Counted from the first letter of the stretch, positions 1 to 6,126 are shown. The stretch: 6,411 bases of DNA from an uncultured Pseudomonadota bacterium (GCA_946479515.1 CAMLGF010000115.1:1-6411), one strand, 5' to 3'. The notes: generated by a model from the sequence alone, not told the origin. Translations and numbers: made by a program.

Positions 1-15
1 AAGATCCTGGTGTAA
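1..15 (+). CDS. C-terminal end of an upstream gene, possibly tuf (EF-Tu), partial
   Basis: The first five codons read K-I-L-V-stop and the gene's body lies outside the window. EF-Tu proteins often end in a -VVAKI(L/I)x tail, and in many proteobacteria tuf directly precedes rpsJ at the end of the str operon, so tuf is the natural guess. Four residues cannot prove this. The call rests on position before rpsJ plus a compatible C-terminus. Any other gene ending in this frame is possible. Confidence 0.3.
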   Translation, partial: KILV

Positions 16-48
16 TCGTTCGCAAGAACCGCAACCCAGTTCGCTGAC

Positions 49-81
49 CGGGGGGGCAGGGCTCATCGCCCTGTCCCCTCG
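49..81 (+). terminator. Strong G+C-rich hairpin upstream of rpsJ (terminator-like or REP-like)
   Basis: Positions 49-62 pair with 68-81 around a 5-nt loop (TCATC), giving a 14-bp stem that includes G-U wobbles; the core is GGGGGCAGGGC against GCCCTGTCCCC. No T-tract follows (the next bases are AAGACGAG), so it is not a canonical intrinsic terminator. It may end or attenuate transcription from the upstream gene, stabilise an mRNA 3' end, or be a dispersed repeat. The right arm contains TGTCCCC, the complement of the GGGGACA motif found in the repeats after position 1489. Confidence 0.4.
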
Positions 82-139
82 AAGACGAGAAACGATCAGC
101 CTGCATAGCATAGACAGTCAACAAGTTAGTCAACGTCAG

Positions 140-158
140 CTAGGTAATCTCTACCTAG
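140..158 (+). promoter_or_regulatory. Small perfect hairpin in the rpsJ leader
   Basis: CTAGGTA (140-146) pairs perfectly with TACCTAG (152-158) around a 5-nt loop. It lies 25 nt before the rpsJ start and just ahead of the ribosome binding site AAAGGA (170-175), which has an 8-nt spacer to ATG 184. It is a candidate leader element for translational or transcriptional control. In Escherichia coli the S10 leader is the target of L4-mediated autoregulation, but I see no specific resemblance to that structure. A 12-nt-period direct repeat of AGTCAAC (116-122 and 128-134) lies just upstream. No convincing -35/-10 pair is visible. Confidence 0.35.
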
Positions 159-183
159 TCGCTCTTTAGAAAGGAATACGCAA

Positions 184-495
184 ATGGCAAACCAGAACAT
201 CCGCATCAGGCTCAAGGCCTTCGACCATCGCCTCATCGACACCTCCGCCAAGGAAATCGTCGAGACCGCCAAGCGCACGGGCGCCACGGTCAAGGGCCCG
301 GTGCCGCTGCCGACCAAGATGGAGCGCTTCACGCTGCTGGTCTCGCCGCACTCCGACAAGGACGCGCGCGACCAGTTCGAGCTGCGTACGCACAAGCGCA
401 TCATGGACATCATCAACCCCACCGATAAGACGGTCGATGCGCTCATGAAGCTCGAGCTGCCTGCCGGCGTCGACGTCCAGCTGAAGCTCAACTGA
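184..495 (+). CDS. rpsJ: 30S ribosomal protein S10 (NusE)
   Basis: This encodes ribosomal protein S10, a component of the head of the 30S subunit that also serves as NusE, the partner of NusB in transcription antitermination. The 103-residue product has the usual family length. It carries the conserved N-terminal [14 protein letters not shown] stretch, the [11 protein letters not shown] segment, the GPVPLPT loop, the SPH...KDARDQFE segment, the RTHKR motif and the [17 protein letters not shown]-terminus. ATG 184 is preceded by AAAGGA with an 8-nt spacer. The oddity is the neighbourhood: S10 normally begins a long ribosomal protein operon (rplC next), but here cysB begins 16 nt after its stop. 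This could be a genuine operon break, a second rpsJ copy or an assembly join. Confidence 0.97.
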   Translation: MANQNIRIRLKAFDHRLIDTSAKEIVETAKRTGATVKGPVPLPTKMERFTLLVSPHSDKDARDQFELRTHKRIMDIINPTDKTVDALMKLELPAGVDVQLKLN

Positions 496-496
496 G

Positions 497-502
497 AAGG
501 AG
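497..502 (+). promoter_or_regulatory. Ribosome binding site supporting the TTG start of cysB
   Basis: AAGGAG sits immediately after the rpsJ stop codon, 9 nt before TTG 512. This near-ideal Shine-Dalgarno supports the non-ATG start of the regulator and implies translation from a message that also carries rpsJ, since only 16 nt separate the two genes and no promoter fits in the gap. Confidence 0.75.
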
Positions 503-511
503 CCTGCAGAC

Positions 512-1489
512 TTGAAGCTGCAGCAACTCCGATATCTTGCGGCCGTGGTGCAGAACGGCCTCAACGTCACCACTGCCGCCCAGGCGCTGCACACCTCCCA
601 ACCGGGCGTCAGCAAGCAGATCCGCCTGCTCGAGGAAGAGCTCGGCCTCACGCTGTTCGTGCGCGATGGCCGGGCTCTCAAGCGCCTCACTCCCGCGGGT
701 GAGGAAGTGGCGGCGCGCGCGCTGCGCATGCTGCGCGAAGCGCAGGCCCTCAAGTCGCTCGCCAAGGACCTGAAGCAGGCCGATCGCGGCTCGCTGTCCA
801 TCGGCACCACGCACACGCAGGCGCGCTACGTGCTGCCGCGCGTGATCCGCGATTTCCGCGCCAAGTACCCGGACGTGCAGCTGCACCTGCATCAGGGCAC
901 CTCCGACCAGATCGCCGAGATGGCGACGCTCGATCGCATCGACTTCGCCATCAACACCGGCAGCCAGGAGAAATTCCCCGATTTCGTGCTGCTGCCCTGC
1001 TACTCGTGGCATCGGCAGATCATCGTGCCAAAGGACCATCCGCTGGCGCAGACGCCCAAGCCGAGTTTGCAGCAGCTCGCCCAATATCCGCTGGTCACGT
1101 ACGTGTTCAGCTTCACCGGCCCGTCGTCGCTGCAGCAGCAGTTCGCGCGCGCGGGCCTCGAGCCCAACGTGTCGCTCACCGCGCGCGATGCCGACGTCAT
1201 CAAGACCTACGTGCGCCTGGGCCTCGGCGTGGGCGTGGTGGCCAGCATGGCCATCGAGCCCGAGGACGAGAAAGACCTCGTGGTCGTGGAAGCGGGACAT
1301 CTCTTCCCGCAGCACATCACCTGGATCGGCTTCCGTGCCGGCGCGCTGCTGCGCGGCTTCACCTACGATTTCATCCAGCTGCTCGCGCCGCACCTGACGC
1401 GCGAGCGCGTCGACCGCATCCTCGCCGCCCCCACCCCCGCCGCCCGCGAGAAACTCCTCTCGAGCATCGACGTCCCCCGCTACGACTAA
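512..1489 (+). CDS. cysB: LysR-family transcriptional regulator CysB
   Basis: CysB is the cytoplasmic master regulator of sulfur assimilation. In enterobacteria it activates sulfate uptake and reduction genes with N-acetylserine as inducer. The 325-residue product matches the family length (about 324). The N-terminal winged helix-turn-helix covers roughly residues 1-60 (MKLQQLRY, then [18 protein letters not shown]). The periplasmic-binding-protein-like effector domain follows. Residues reported to line the E. coli CysB ligand pocket are kept at identical numbers: T100, T102 and Q103 in TTHTQARY, T149 and T202. The [16 protein letters not shown] segment and the [13 protein letters not shown]-terminus are also typical. 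The TTG start is chosen because MKLQQLRY is the conserved N-terminus and AAGGAG is correctly spaced. The gene follows rpsJ by 16 nt, and its likely targets cysDN lie about 3.7 kb downstream. The paralogue Cbl is an alternative but less likely. Confidence 0.95.
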   Translation: MKLQQLRYLAAVVQNGLNVTTAAQALHTSQPGVSKQIRLLEEELGLTLFVRDGRALKRLTPAGEEVAARALRMLREAQALKSLAKDLKQADRGSLSIGTTHTQARYVLPRVIRDFRAKYPDVQLHLHQGTSDQIAEMATLDRIDFAINTGSQEKFPDFVLLPCYSWHRQIIVPKDHPLAQTPKPSLQQLAQYPLVTYVFSFTGPSSLQQQFARAGLEPNVSLTARDADVIKTYVRLGLGVGVVASMAIEPEDEKDLVVVEAGHLFPQHITWIGFRAGALLRGFTYDFIQLLAPHLTRERVDRILAAPTPAAREKLLSSIDVPRYD

Positions 1490-1528
1490 TGGGGACATTC
1501 CTCATTTGCTAGCAAATGGGGACAGGGC
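1489..1528 (+). repeat. REP-like palindrome with duplicated GGGGACA at the cysB stop
   Basis: A perfect 16-bp palindrome, CATTTGCTAGCAAATG (1503-1518), extends outward through a T-G wobble and two C-G pairs. It is flanked by two direct copies of AATGGGGACA, with GGGGACA at 1491-1497 and 1518-1524. The element starts at the last base of the cysB stop codon. It can fold as a hairpin at the end of the cysB message, but there is no T-tract. The GGGGACA motif recurs elsewhere in the window only between genes. That fits repetitive extragenic elements of the kind mobilised by RAYT (Y1_Tnp) transposases, although no such transposase is in the window. Confidence 0.55.
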
Positions 1529-1670
1529 TCAAGACGAACCTCGGCCGCCGGTTGCTGCTCGGATTGCTTGTGCTGATCGGCAAATCGGCGACCCTGCAGC
1601 TCTCTGTCTCGGTGAGTCCTGGCGTGTCTTCACGCTCGATCCCGGCCGGTTGTTAGGGGAGTGACCATGA

Positions 1671-1694
1671 GGGAAGGGGGAATGGGGGCGAGGG
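1671..1694 (+). other. Potential G-quadruplex (four G-tracts)
   Basis: Four runs of G, at 1671-1673, 1676-1680, 1684-1688 and 1692-1694, are separated by loops of 2-3 nt, with a fifth run at 1702-1705. This meets the canonical G3+N1-7 quadruplex pattern on the + strand. It lies immediately left of the large inverted repeat, upstream of the nuclease gene. Whether it folds in vivo is unknown, and it may simply be the G-rich flank of a REP-type element. Confidence 0.45.
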
Positions 1695-1697
1695 AAC

Positions 1698-1799
1698 AAA
1701 CGGGGACATGTCAAATTCCAGTCGTCACAATCTCCCGACTACCTAACTAACAACGGTCGCACTCGATTGTGACAACAGTGATTTGACATGTCCCCGTTT
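1698..1799. repeat. 102-nt two-tier inverted repeat (REPIN- or MITE-like)
   Basis: The outer arms AAACGGGGACATGTCAAAT (1698-1716) and ATTTGACATGTCCCCGTTT (1781-1799) are perfect 19-bp complements. After a symmetric 7-nt internal loop on each side, the inner arms GTCACAATC (1724-1732) and GATTGTGAC (1765-1773) pair perfectly over 9 bp, leaving a 32-nt central loop. Further out, G-rich sequence on the left and CGTTTCCCCCATTTCC (1801-1816) on the right continue a loose symmetry. The length and paired-palindrome design resemble REP doublets dispersed by RAYT transposases. A non-autonomous miniature element is an alternative. No target-site duplication is obvious. Confidence 0.65.
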
Positions 1800-1884
1800 T
1801 CGTTTCCCCCATTTCCAGCACATATGTAAACACCCGTCATCATTGCGCATCTTTGTTGGCGTATCCTCCGGCGCGCTTGTTTGT

Positions 1885-1907
1885 GAAGACGTGAATCGCG
1901 CGTCTTC
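1885..1907 (+). promoter_or_regulatory. Hairpin in the probable 5' leader of the nuclease gene
   Basis: GAAGACG (1885-1891) pairs with CGTCTTC (1901-1907) around a 9-nt loop, 36 nt before the chosen start codon at 1944. It could be a leader stability element or an operator. No T-tract follows it, so it is not a standard attenuator. Its role is unknown. Confidence 0.3.
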
Positions 1908-1931
1908 GTCGAAAAATCCGCCATGCCACAC

Positions 1932-1939
1932 AGGGAAGG
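1932..1939 (+). promoter_or_regulatory. Ribosome binding site that fixes the nuclease start at 1944
   Basis: AGGGAAGG lies 4 nt before ATG 1944; counted from its AGGGA core the spacer is 7 nt. An in-frame ATG at 1923 lies upstream of this site and has no comparable Shine-Dalgarno. Starting at 1944 also gives a clean signal peptide beginning MRKL. Confidence 0.65.
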
Positions 1940-1943
1940 TCTC

Positions 1944-4900
1944 ATGCGCAAACTGACTGCGTTTCGCGGGCTGCTGGCCGCGTCGGCGTTCTTCTCCTCT
2001 CTCGCGTTCGCGCAGGTGCGCATCAGCGAGATCCACTACGACAACGCGGGCACCGACACCGGTGAAGCGATCGAGATCTCCGCGCCCGCGGGCACCGACC
2101 TGACCGGCTGGGCGGTCATCCTCTACAACGGCGCGAACGGCCAGACCTATCGCAACGACCCGCTCGCGGGTGTCGTGGCGGCCAGCTGCGACACGCGCGG
2201 CGTGATGGTGGTCAACTATCCGACCAACGGTATCCAGAACGGCTCCCCCGATGCCGTCGCGCTGATGAATGCGCTGGGCGGCATCGTCGAGTTCCTCTCG
2301 TACGAGGGCACGTTCGCGGCCGTCAACGGCCCGGCAGCGGGCATGACCGCCACCGACATCGGCGTGTTCGAAGACGGCACGGGCGCGGTGGGACAGACGC
2401 TCCAGCGCAGCGCCACCGGTACCTGGGCACTGTCGGATGGCACCCTCGGCGCCTGCAACGACAACGAAGCAACAAATCCACCGGCGGTCGTCGCCAGCGT
2501 CGTCGTGACGCCCGCGGCCGGCGCCATCCCGGTGGGCGGCACGGTGTCGCTCGCCGCGGCGGCGTTCGATGCCGCCAGCGCGCCGATTCCGGGCGTCAGC
2601 TTCACCTGGATCAGCAGCGACACCTCGGTTGCCAGCGTCAGCGCGACCGGGGAAGTCACCGGACTCGCGGCCGGCTCCGTGCTGATCACGGCCACGGCGG
2701 CGAATGGCGTGAGCGGCTCGGCCACCTTCGAGATCACCGCGGTGCAGCCGCCCTCGGACGACGTGCGCATCAACGAGATCCACTACGACAACGCTAATGC
2801 CGATGCGGGCGAGGCCATCGAGATCGAAGGCGCGGCCGGCATCGACCTGACCAACTACAGCCTGGTGCTCTACAACGGCAATGGCGGCGTGGTGTACGAC
2901 ACGCAGCTGCTGTCCGGCACGATCCCGGCGAGCTGCGGCGACCGCGGCGTGCTGGTGGTGAGCTATCCGGCCGACGGCATCCAGAACGGCGCGCCCGATG
3001 GCGTCGCGCTGGTGAACAGCCTCGGGCAGGTGCTGCAGTTCCTGTCGTACGAAGGCACGGTGCTGGCCACCAACGGTCCCGCGCAGGGCCTTTCGTCCAC
3101 GGACATCGGCGTGGCCGAGAATTCCGCGCCGGTGGGCACGTCCCTGCAGCGCGCCGCGAACGATGCCTGGTTCCAGGGCGTGGCGAGTTTCGGCGCCTGC
3201 AATCCCGATGAGCCCGTCCCCGCGGCCAACACCATCCAGTTCTCGGGGCGCACGCCGTCGGATGTGCCGCTGCCGGTGGGTTTCGAGGACCAGCTGTTCG
3301 CGCGGCTGGTGAGCCCGGACAGCCAGACCGTGCCCAGCACCTTCACCTGGGAAGCGCTGACGCCCGACATCGCCACCATCGACGCGCGCGGCGTGATGCA
3401 CGCGGTCGCCGCGGGCACCGCCACCTTCCGCGCCACGGCGGCGGCCGATGGCACCACGGACACCTGGACGCTGCCCACCACGGTCGCGGTGGCCAGCACC
3501 ACCGCGCAATACGCCAACAACACCGAGTTCGGCGAGCCGATGGACGCGGACCCATCCGACGACTGGATCATCGAGCGGCCGCAGTACACGAGCTCGTGGA
3601 ACCCGAACCGCGGTTCGCCCAACTGGGTGGCCTACGAACTCGACGCCAGCCATTTCGGCGCCGAGGACCGCTGCGACTGCTTCACCATGGACGCGGATCT
3701 GCCGGCGTCGCTGCCGCGCCTGACTACCGCGGATTACACCGACGCGGGGGCATTCCACGGCTACGGCATCGACCGCGGACACCTGGCGCGCTCCTTCGAT
3801 CGCACGTCGGGCAGCCTGGACAACGCCACCACGTTCTATCTCAGCAACATCATTCCGCAGGCCGCGGACCAGAACCAGGGACCCTGGGCGCAGTTCGAGA
3901 ACGAGCTCGGCAACCTGGCGCGCAACGACGATCGCGAGGTGTATGTGCTGGCCGGCGCCACCGGCAGCAAGGGCACGCTCAAGAACGAAGGCAAGATCGT
4001 CATCCCGACGCACACCTGGAAGGTGGCGCTGATCCTGCCGCGCGACCATGGCCTCGCGGACGTGCGCGACTACCGCGACGTGCAGGCGATCGCTGTGATC
4101 ATGCCCAACGAACCGGGCATCCGTAACGTGCCCTGGCAGAGCTATCAGACCACCGTGGACCAGGTGGAGACCCTCACCGGCTACGACCTGCTGGCGCTGC
4201 TCGAGGACGACGTCGAAGCGGCGGTGGAGTCGGGCACGCAGCCGCCCATCGCCGGCATCGTCGCGCCGGCCTCCGTGCTCGAAGGCGACAGCGTGCCGTT
4301 CAATGCCGGCAGCTCGATCGACCCCAATGGCTCGGTGGCGAGCTACGCCTGGGACTTCGGCGACGGCACGACGGGCGAGGGCATCTCGGTCGTGCACACC
4401 TATGCCCAGGACGGCGTGTATGCGGTGCGCCTCACTGTCACCGACAACGATGGCCTAACGGACTCCGCGCAACTCACGGTGAACGTCGCGAACGTCCCCC
4501 CGGTGGTGGCGCCCGTGGCCAATGGTTCGCTCAATGTGGGTGCGACCTACACCGTCAACGGCACGTTCACCGACCCGGGCGCGGATGCCTGGCGGGCGAC
4601 CGTGACCTGGGGCGATGGCAGCGCACCCGAGCAATTGTCGCTGACCGGGCGCAGCTTCTCGCTGTCGCACGTGTACACCGCCGCCGGCTCGTATGCGGTC
4701 ACGGTGCGGGTCGCCGATGACGACGCGGCGGGCGAGGCCACGCATGAGGTCACCGTCACTGCCGTGGCGCCGGGACTGTCCGCCGCCCTGCCGCTCATCG
4801 ACCAGCTGGTGACGCGGCACAAGATCAGCCGCCCCATCGGCATGCTGCTCAAAGCCCAGGTGATCGCCGCGCAGGTCATGATGGGCCGCGGCAACGTCAT

Positions 4901-5024
4901 TGGCAGCAAGTTCGTCGTGCGCTCCGTGCTGCGCCAGCTCGACCTGCTGGCCCGCTGCCGCATGGTGTCGCGCGCCGACCTGGCCCCTCTGCGGGCGGTA
5001 TTGGCGGCATTCCTCGTCTCCTAG
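1944..5024 (+). CDS. Secreted multidomain DNA/RNA non-specific endonuclease (LTD-like/Big2-like/NUC/PKD)
   Basis: The 1026-residue product is predicted to be exported and to cleave nucleic acids outside the cytoplasm. Residues 1-23 form a Sec signal peptide (MRKL, hydrophobic core, AFA|Q) with no lipobox cysteine. Residues 25-172 and 274-420 are two copies of a lamin-tail-like domain beginning VRI(S/N)EIHYDNA. Each is followed by an Ig-like (Big2-type) domain, about 180-268 and 427-520. The nuclease domain spans about 523-755. It has the DRGH motif at 610-613, where H613 is the expected catalytic base of the beta-beta-alpha-metal family, and N644 in [15 protein letters not shown] is the expected metal ligand, 31 residues later (30 in Serratia nuclease). 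Two PKD domains follow, about 767-852 (YAWDFGDG) and 853-940. The last 85 residues look helical and resemble C-terminal tails of other PKD proteins, not a known anchor. The gene sits alone between cysB and cysD and is bracketed by repeats. The substrate and secretion route are inferred. Confidence 0.88.
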   Translation: MRKLTAFRGLLAASAFFSSLAFAQVRISEIHYDNAGTDTGEAIEISAPAGTDLTGWAVILYNGANGQTYRNDPLAGVVAASCDTRGVMVVNYPTNGIQNGSPDAVALMNALGGIVEFLSYEGTFAAVNGPAAGMTATDIGVFEDGTGAVGQTLQRSATGTWALSDGTLGACNDNEATNPPAVVASVVVTPAAGAIPVGGTVSLAAAAFDAASAPIPGVSFTWISSDTSVASVSATGEVTGLAAGSVLITATAANGVSGSATFEITAVQPPSDDVRINEIHYDNANADAGEAIEIEGAAGIDLTNYSLVLYNGNGGVVYDTQLLSGTIPASCGDRGVLVVSYPADGIQNGAPDGVALVNSLGQVLQFLSYEGTVLATNGPAQGLSSTDIGVAENSAPVGTSLQRAANDAWFQGVASFGACNPDEPVPAANTIQFSGRTPSDVPLPVGFEDQLFARLVSPDSQTVPSTFTWEALTPDIATIDARGVMHAVAAGTATFRATAAADGTTDTWTLPTTVAVASTTAQYANNTEFGEPMDADPSDDWIIERPQYTSSWNPNRGSPNWVAYELDASHFGAEDRCDCFTMDADLPASLPRLTTADYTDAGAFHGYGIDRGHLARSFDRTSGSLDNATTFYLSNIIPQAADQNQGPWAQFENELGNLARNDDREVYVLAGATGSKGTLKNEGKIVIPTHTWKVALILPRDHGLADVRDYRDVQAIAVIMPNEPGIRNVPWQSYQTTVDQVETLTGYDLLALLEDDVEAAVESGTQPPIAGIVAPASVLEGDSVPFNAGSSIDPNGSVASYAWDFGDGTTGEGISVVHTYAQDGVYAVRLTVTDNDGLTDSAQLTVNVANVPPVVAPVANGSLNVGATYTVNGTFTDPGADAWRATVTWGDGSAPEQLSLTGRSFSLSHVYTAAGSYAVTVRVADDDAAGEATHEVTVTAVAPGLSAALPLIDQLVTRHKISRPIGMLLKAQVIAAQVMMGRGNVIGSKFVVRSVLRQLDLLARCRMVSRADLAPLRAVLAAFLVS

Positions 5025-5030
5025 AAGTCG

Positions 5031-5097
5031 CGGGAAATGGGGGGAAATGGGGTCGCTCCCCATTTCCCGGAAACGGGCAGTGATGCCATTTCCCCCC
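5031..5097. repeat. Cluster of competing hairpins after the nuclease gene
   Basis: Two direct and two inverted copies of a GGGAAATGG-type motif allow alternative folds. 5042-5052 pairs with 5058-5068 (11 bp, perfect, 5-nt loop). 5031-5042 pairs with 5058-5069 (12 bp). 5039-5050 pairs with 5086-5097 (12 bp, perfect). A CCCG-GAAA-CGGG tetraloop hairpin occupies 5066-5077. These share bases and so are mutually exclusive in part. The first stem starts 7 nt after the nuclease stop, so the region may serve as its terminator or 3' stabiliser, but no T-tract follows. The motif resembles the complement of 1801-1816 upstream of the nuclease, suggesting a shared repeat family. Confidence 0.6.
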
Positions 5098-5098
5098 T

Positions 5099-5114
5099 GT
5101 TATTCCTGCATAAC
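5099..5114. promoter_or_regulatory. Candidate CysB operator upstream of cysD
   Basis: GTTAT (5099-5103) and ATAAC (5110-5114) form a perfect dyad with a 6-nt spacer, in a small A+T-rich island (about 5099-5125) within otherwise G+C-rich sequence. It contains a T-N11-A arrangement (T5101 to A5113), the general LysR-type box. CysB, encoded upstream, is the expected activator of cysDN, and the site lies 50 nt before the cysD start. This position suits an activator site only if transcription starts close to cysD. No clear -35/-10 pair is visible. Confidence 0.35.
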
Positions 5115-5128
5115 CAAAAATGCTTTCC

Positions 5129-5162
5129 GGGGAGGGGGGTGGACTCTTAGAGTCGCCTCCCC
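5129..5162 (+). promoter_or_regulatory. Hairpin abutting the cysD start, enclosing its only purine-rich Shine-Dalgarno-like tract
   Basis: GACTC (5142-5146) pairs with GAGTC (5150-5154) around TTA; the core is also a palindrome, GACTCT-T-AGAGTC. GGGGAGG (5129-5135) can then pair with CCTCCCC (5156-5162), which ends 1 nt before ATG 5164. The intervening G-rich bases form a bulge or an alternative register. The only purine-rich tract upstream of cysD therefore lies in a stem and is over 20 nt from the start codon. It may control cysD translation or early transcription, or be a protein-binding dyad. Confidence 0.45.
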
Positions 5163-5163
5163 T

Positions 5164-6126
5164 ATGCAGGCGCAAATTCAACCAGTTACGACGCTGAAAC
5201 CGGTCCCGGCTCCCCGGCGGAGCGGCGTCGCCAAGCTCACCCACCTGGCCCGCCTGGAAGCCGAGAGCATCCACATCTTCCGCGAGGTGGCGGCCGAGTT
5301 CGCCAAGCCGCTGCTGATGTACTCCATCGGCAAGGACTCCTCGGTGCTGCTGCACCTCGCGCGCAAAGCCTTCTTCCCTGGCCGCATACCCTTCCCGCTG
5401 CTGCACATCGACACCGGCTGGAAATTCCGGGAGATGATCCAGTTCCGCGACGAGACCGCCCGGAAGCTCAACGCCGAGCTCATCGTGTACACGAACGAGG
5501 CCGGCCGCGCGGCGGGCGTCACGCCGTTCACGCACGGCGCGCGCTACACCGACATCATGAAGACCGAGGCGCTCAAGCAGGCCCTCGACAAATACGGCTG
5601 CGATGCCGCGATTGGTGGGGCGCGCCGGGATGAGGAAAAAAGCCGCGCCAAGGAGCGCGTGTTCTCCTTCCGCGACGCACAGCACCGCTGGGACCCCAAG
5701 AACCAGCGCCCCGAACTCTGGAACCTCTACAACGGCCGACTGCGCCGCGGTGACAGCATCCGCGTGTTTCCGCTCAGCAACTGGACCGAGGTCGACATCT
5801 GGACCTACATCCACACCGAGAACATCCCGGTGGTGCCGCTGTATTTCGCCAAGCCGAGACCCATCGTCGAACGCGACGGGCTCAAGATCATGGTCGACGA
5901 CGACCGCTTGCCGTTGCAGGACGGCGAGAAACCGCACCTCGAGACCGTGCGTTTCCGTTCGCTCGGGTGCTATCCCCTCACCGGTGCGCAGGTATCAAAG
6001 GCTGCCAACGTGCCCGAGATCATCGAAGAGATGCTGCGCACCACCACTTCCGAGCGGCAGAGCCGCGCCATCGACGCGGACTCCGCCGCGGCGATGGAGA
6101 ATCGCAAGAGAGAAGGATATTTCTGA
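5164..6126 (+). CDS. cysD: Sulfate adenylyltransferase subunit 2 (ATP sulfurylase, CysD)
   Basis: CysD is the catalytic subunit of cytoplasmic ATP sulfurylase. With the GTPase CysN it converts sulfate and ATP to adenosine 5'-phosphosulfate and pyrophosphate, the first committed step of sulfate assimilation. The 320-residue product has the PP-loop SIGKDSS at residues 54-60, [10 protein letters not shown] at 81-90, [15 protein letters not shown] at 151-165, [11 protein letters not shown] at 176-186, [12 protein letters not shown] at 202-213 and the C-terminal TTSERQSR...KREGYF, all strongly conserved. E. coli CysD is 302 residues. The extra 18 or so residues are a proline-rich N-terminal extension before [17 protein letters not shown] 5164 is the only ATG, GTG or TTG in this frame between the repeat-rich spacer and the conserved core, although no well-spaced Shine-Dalgarno precedes it. 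cysN follows in the same direction, consistent with an operon under CysB control. Confidence 0.97.
   Translation: MQAQIQPVTTLKPVPAPRRSGVAKLTHLARLEAESIHIFREVAAEFAKPLLMYSIGKDSSVLLHLARKAFFPGRIPFPLLHIDTGWKFREMIQFRDETARKLNAELIVYTNEAGRAAGVTPFTHGARYTDIMKTEALKQALDKYGCDAAIGGARRDEEKSRAKERVFSFRDAQHRWDPKNQRPELWNLYNGRLRRGDSIRVFPLSNWTEVDIWTYIHTENIPVVPLYFAKPRPIVERDGLKIMVDDDRLPLQDGEKPHLETVRFRSLGCYPLTGAQVSKAANVPEIIEEMLRTTTSERQSRAIDADSAAAMENRKREGYF

Larger units (their letters stand above)
1490..1943. other. 454-bp gene-poor spacer between cysB and the nuclease gene
   Basis: This stretch holds three repeat structures (entries at 1489, 1671 and 1698), a roughly 140-bp stretch of unknown origin (1529-1670), and the leader of the nuclease gene with a hairpin at 1885-1907. 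I recognise no protein here. An ORF at 1516-1656 (46 codons) has a short hydrophobic stretch (RRLLLGLLVLIG), but it lacks a ribosome binding site and its ATG lies inside the repeat. A 27-codon ORF at 1668-1751 runs into the inverted repeat. The nuclease promoter must lie in this spacer or upstream, but no confident -35/-10 pair is visible. TATGTA at 1823-1828 is a possible -10 without a good -35. Confidence 0.6.

Noticed and set aside
488..1498. 336-codon open frame on the - strand opposite cysB
   Set aside because: CysB on the + strand is unambiguous, and the antisense frame is a composition shadow.
1668..1751. 27-codon ORF preceded by GGGGAG
   Set aside because: It is composed mainly of the G-tract and inverted-repeat sequence, so the purine-rich tract is probably part of the repeat and not a ribosome binding site.
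1784..1789. TTGACA as a -35 box for the nuclease promoter
   Set aside because: It lies inside the right arm of the inverted repeat, and no -10-like hexamer is found 16-18 nt downstream.
1489..1818. Complete insertion sequence or integron attachment site
   Set aside because: There is no transposase or integrase gene and no clear target duplication; the structures fit short extragenic repeats better.
1923..1943. Upstream in-frame ATG for the nuclease (seven extra residues MPHREGL)
   Set aside because: AGGGAAGG lies downstream of it and is well placed for ATG 1944, and the extra residues would precede a good signal peptide.
1743..4397. 884-codon open frame on the - strand opposite the nuclease gene
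   Set aside because: It is the complement of a G+C-rich coding region. The translation is rich in Arg, His, Gly and Val without recognisable domains, whereas the + strand frame has a signal peptide and clear domains.
4900..5163. In-frame 88-codon extension of cysD upstream of ATG 5164
   Set aside because: It overlaps the nuclease gene out of frame and runs through the hairpin cluster; CysD proteins start shortly before the LTHL segment.
4897..5937. 346-codon open frame on the - strand opposite the cysD start
   Set aside because: It crosses the repeat cluster and the conserved CysD frame and has no family-like sequence.
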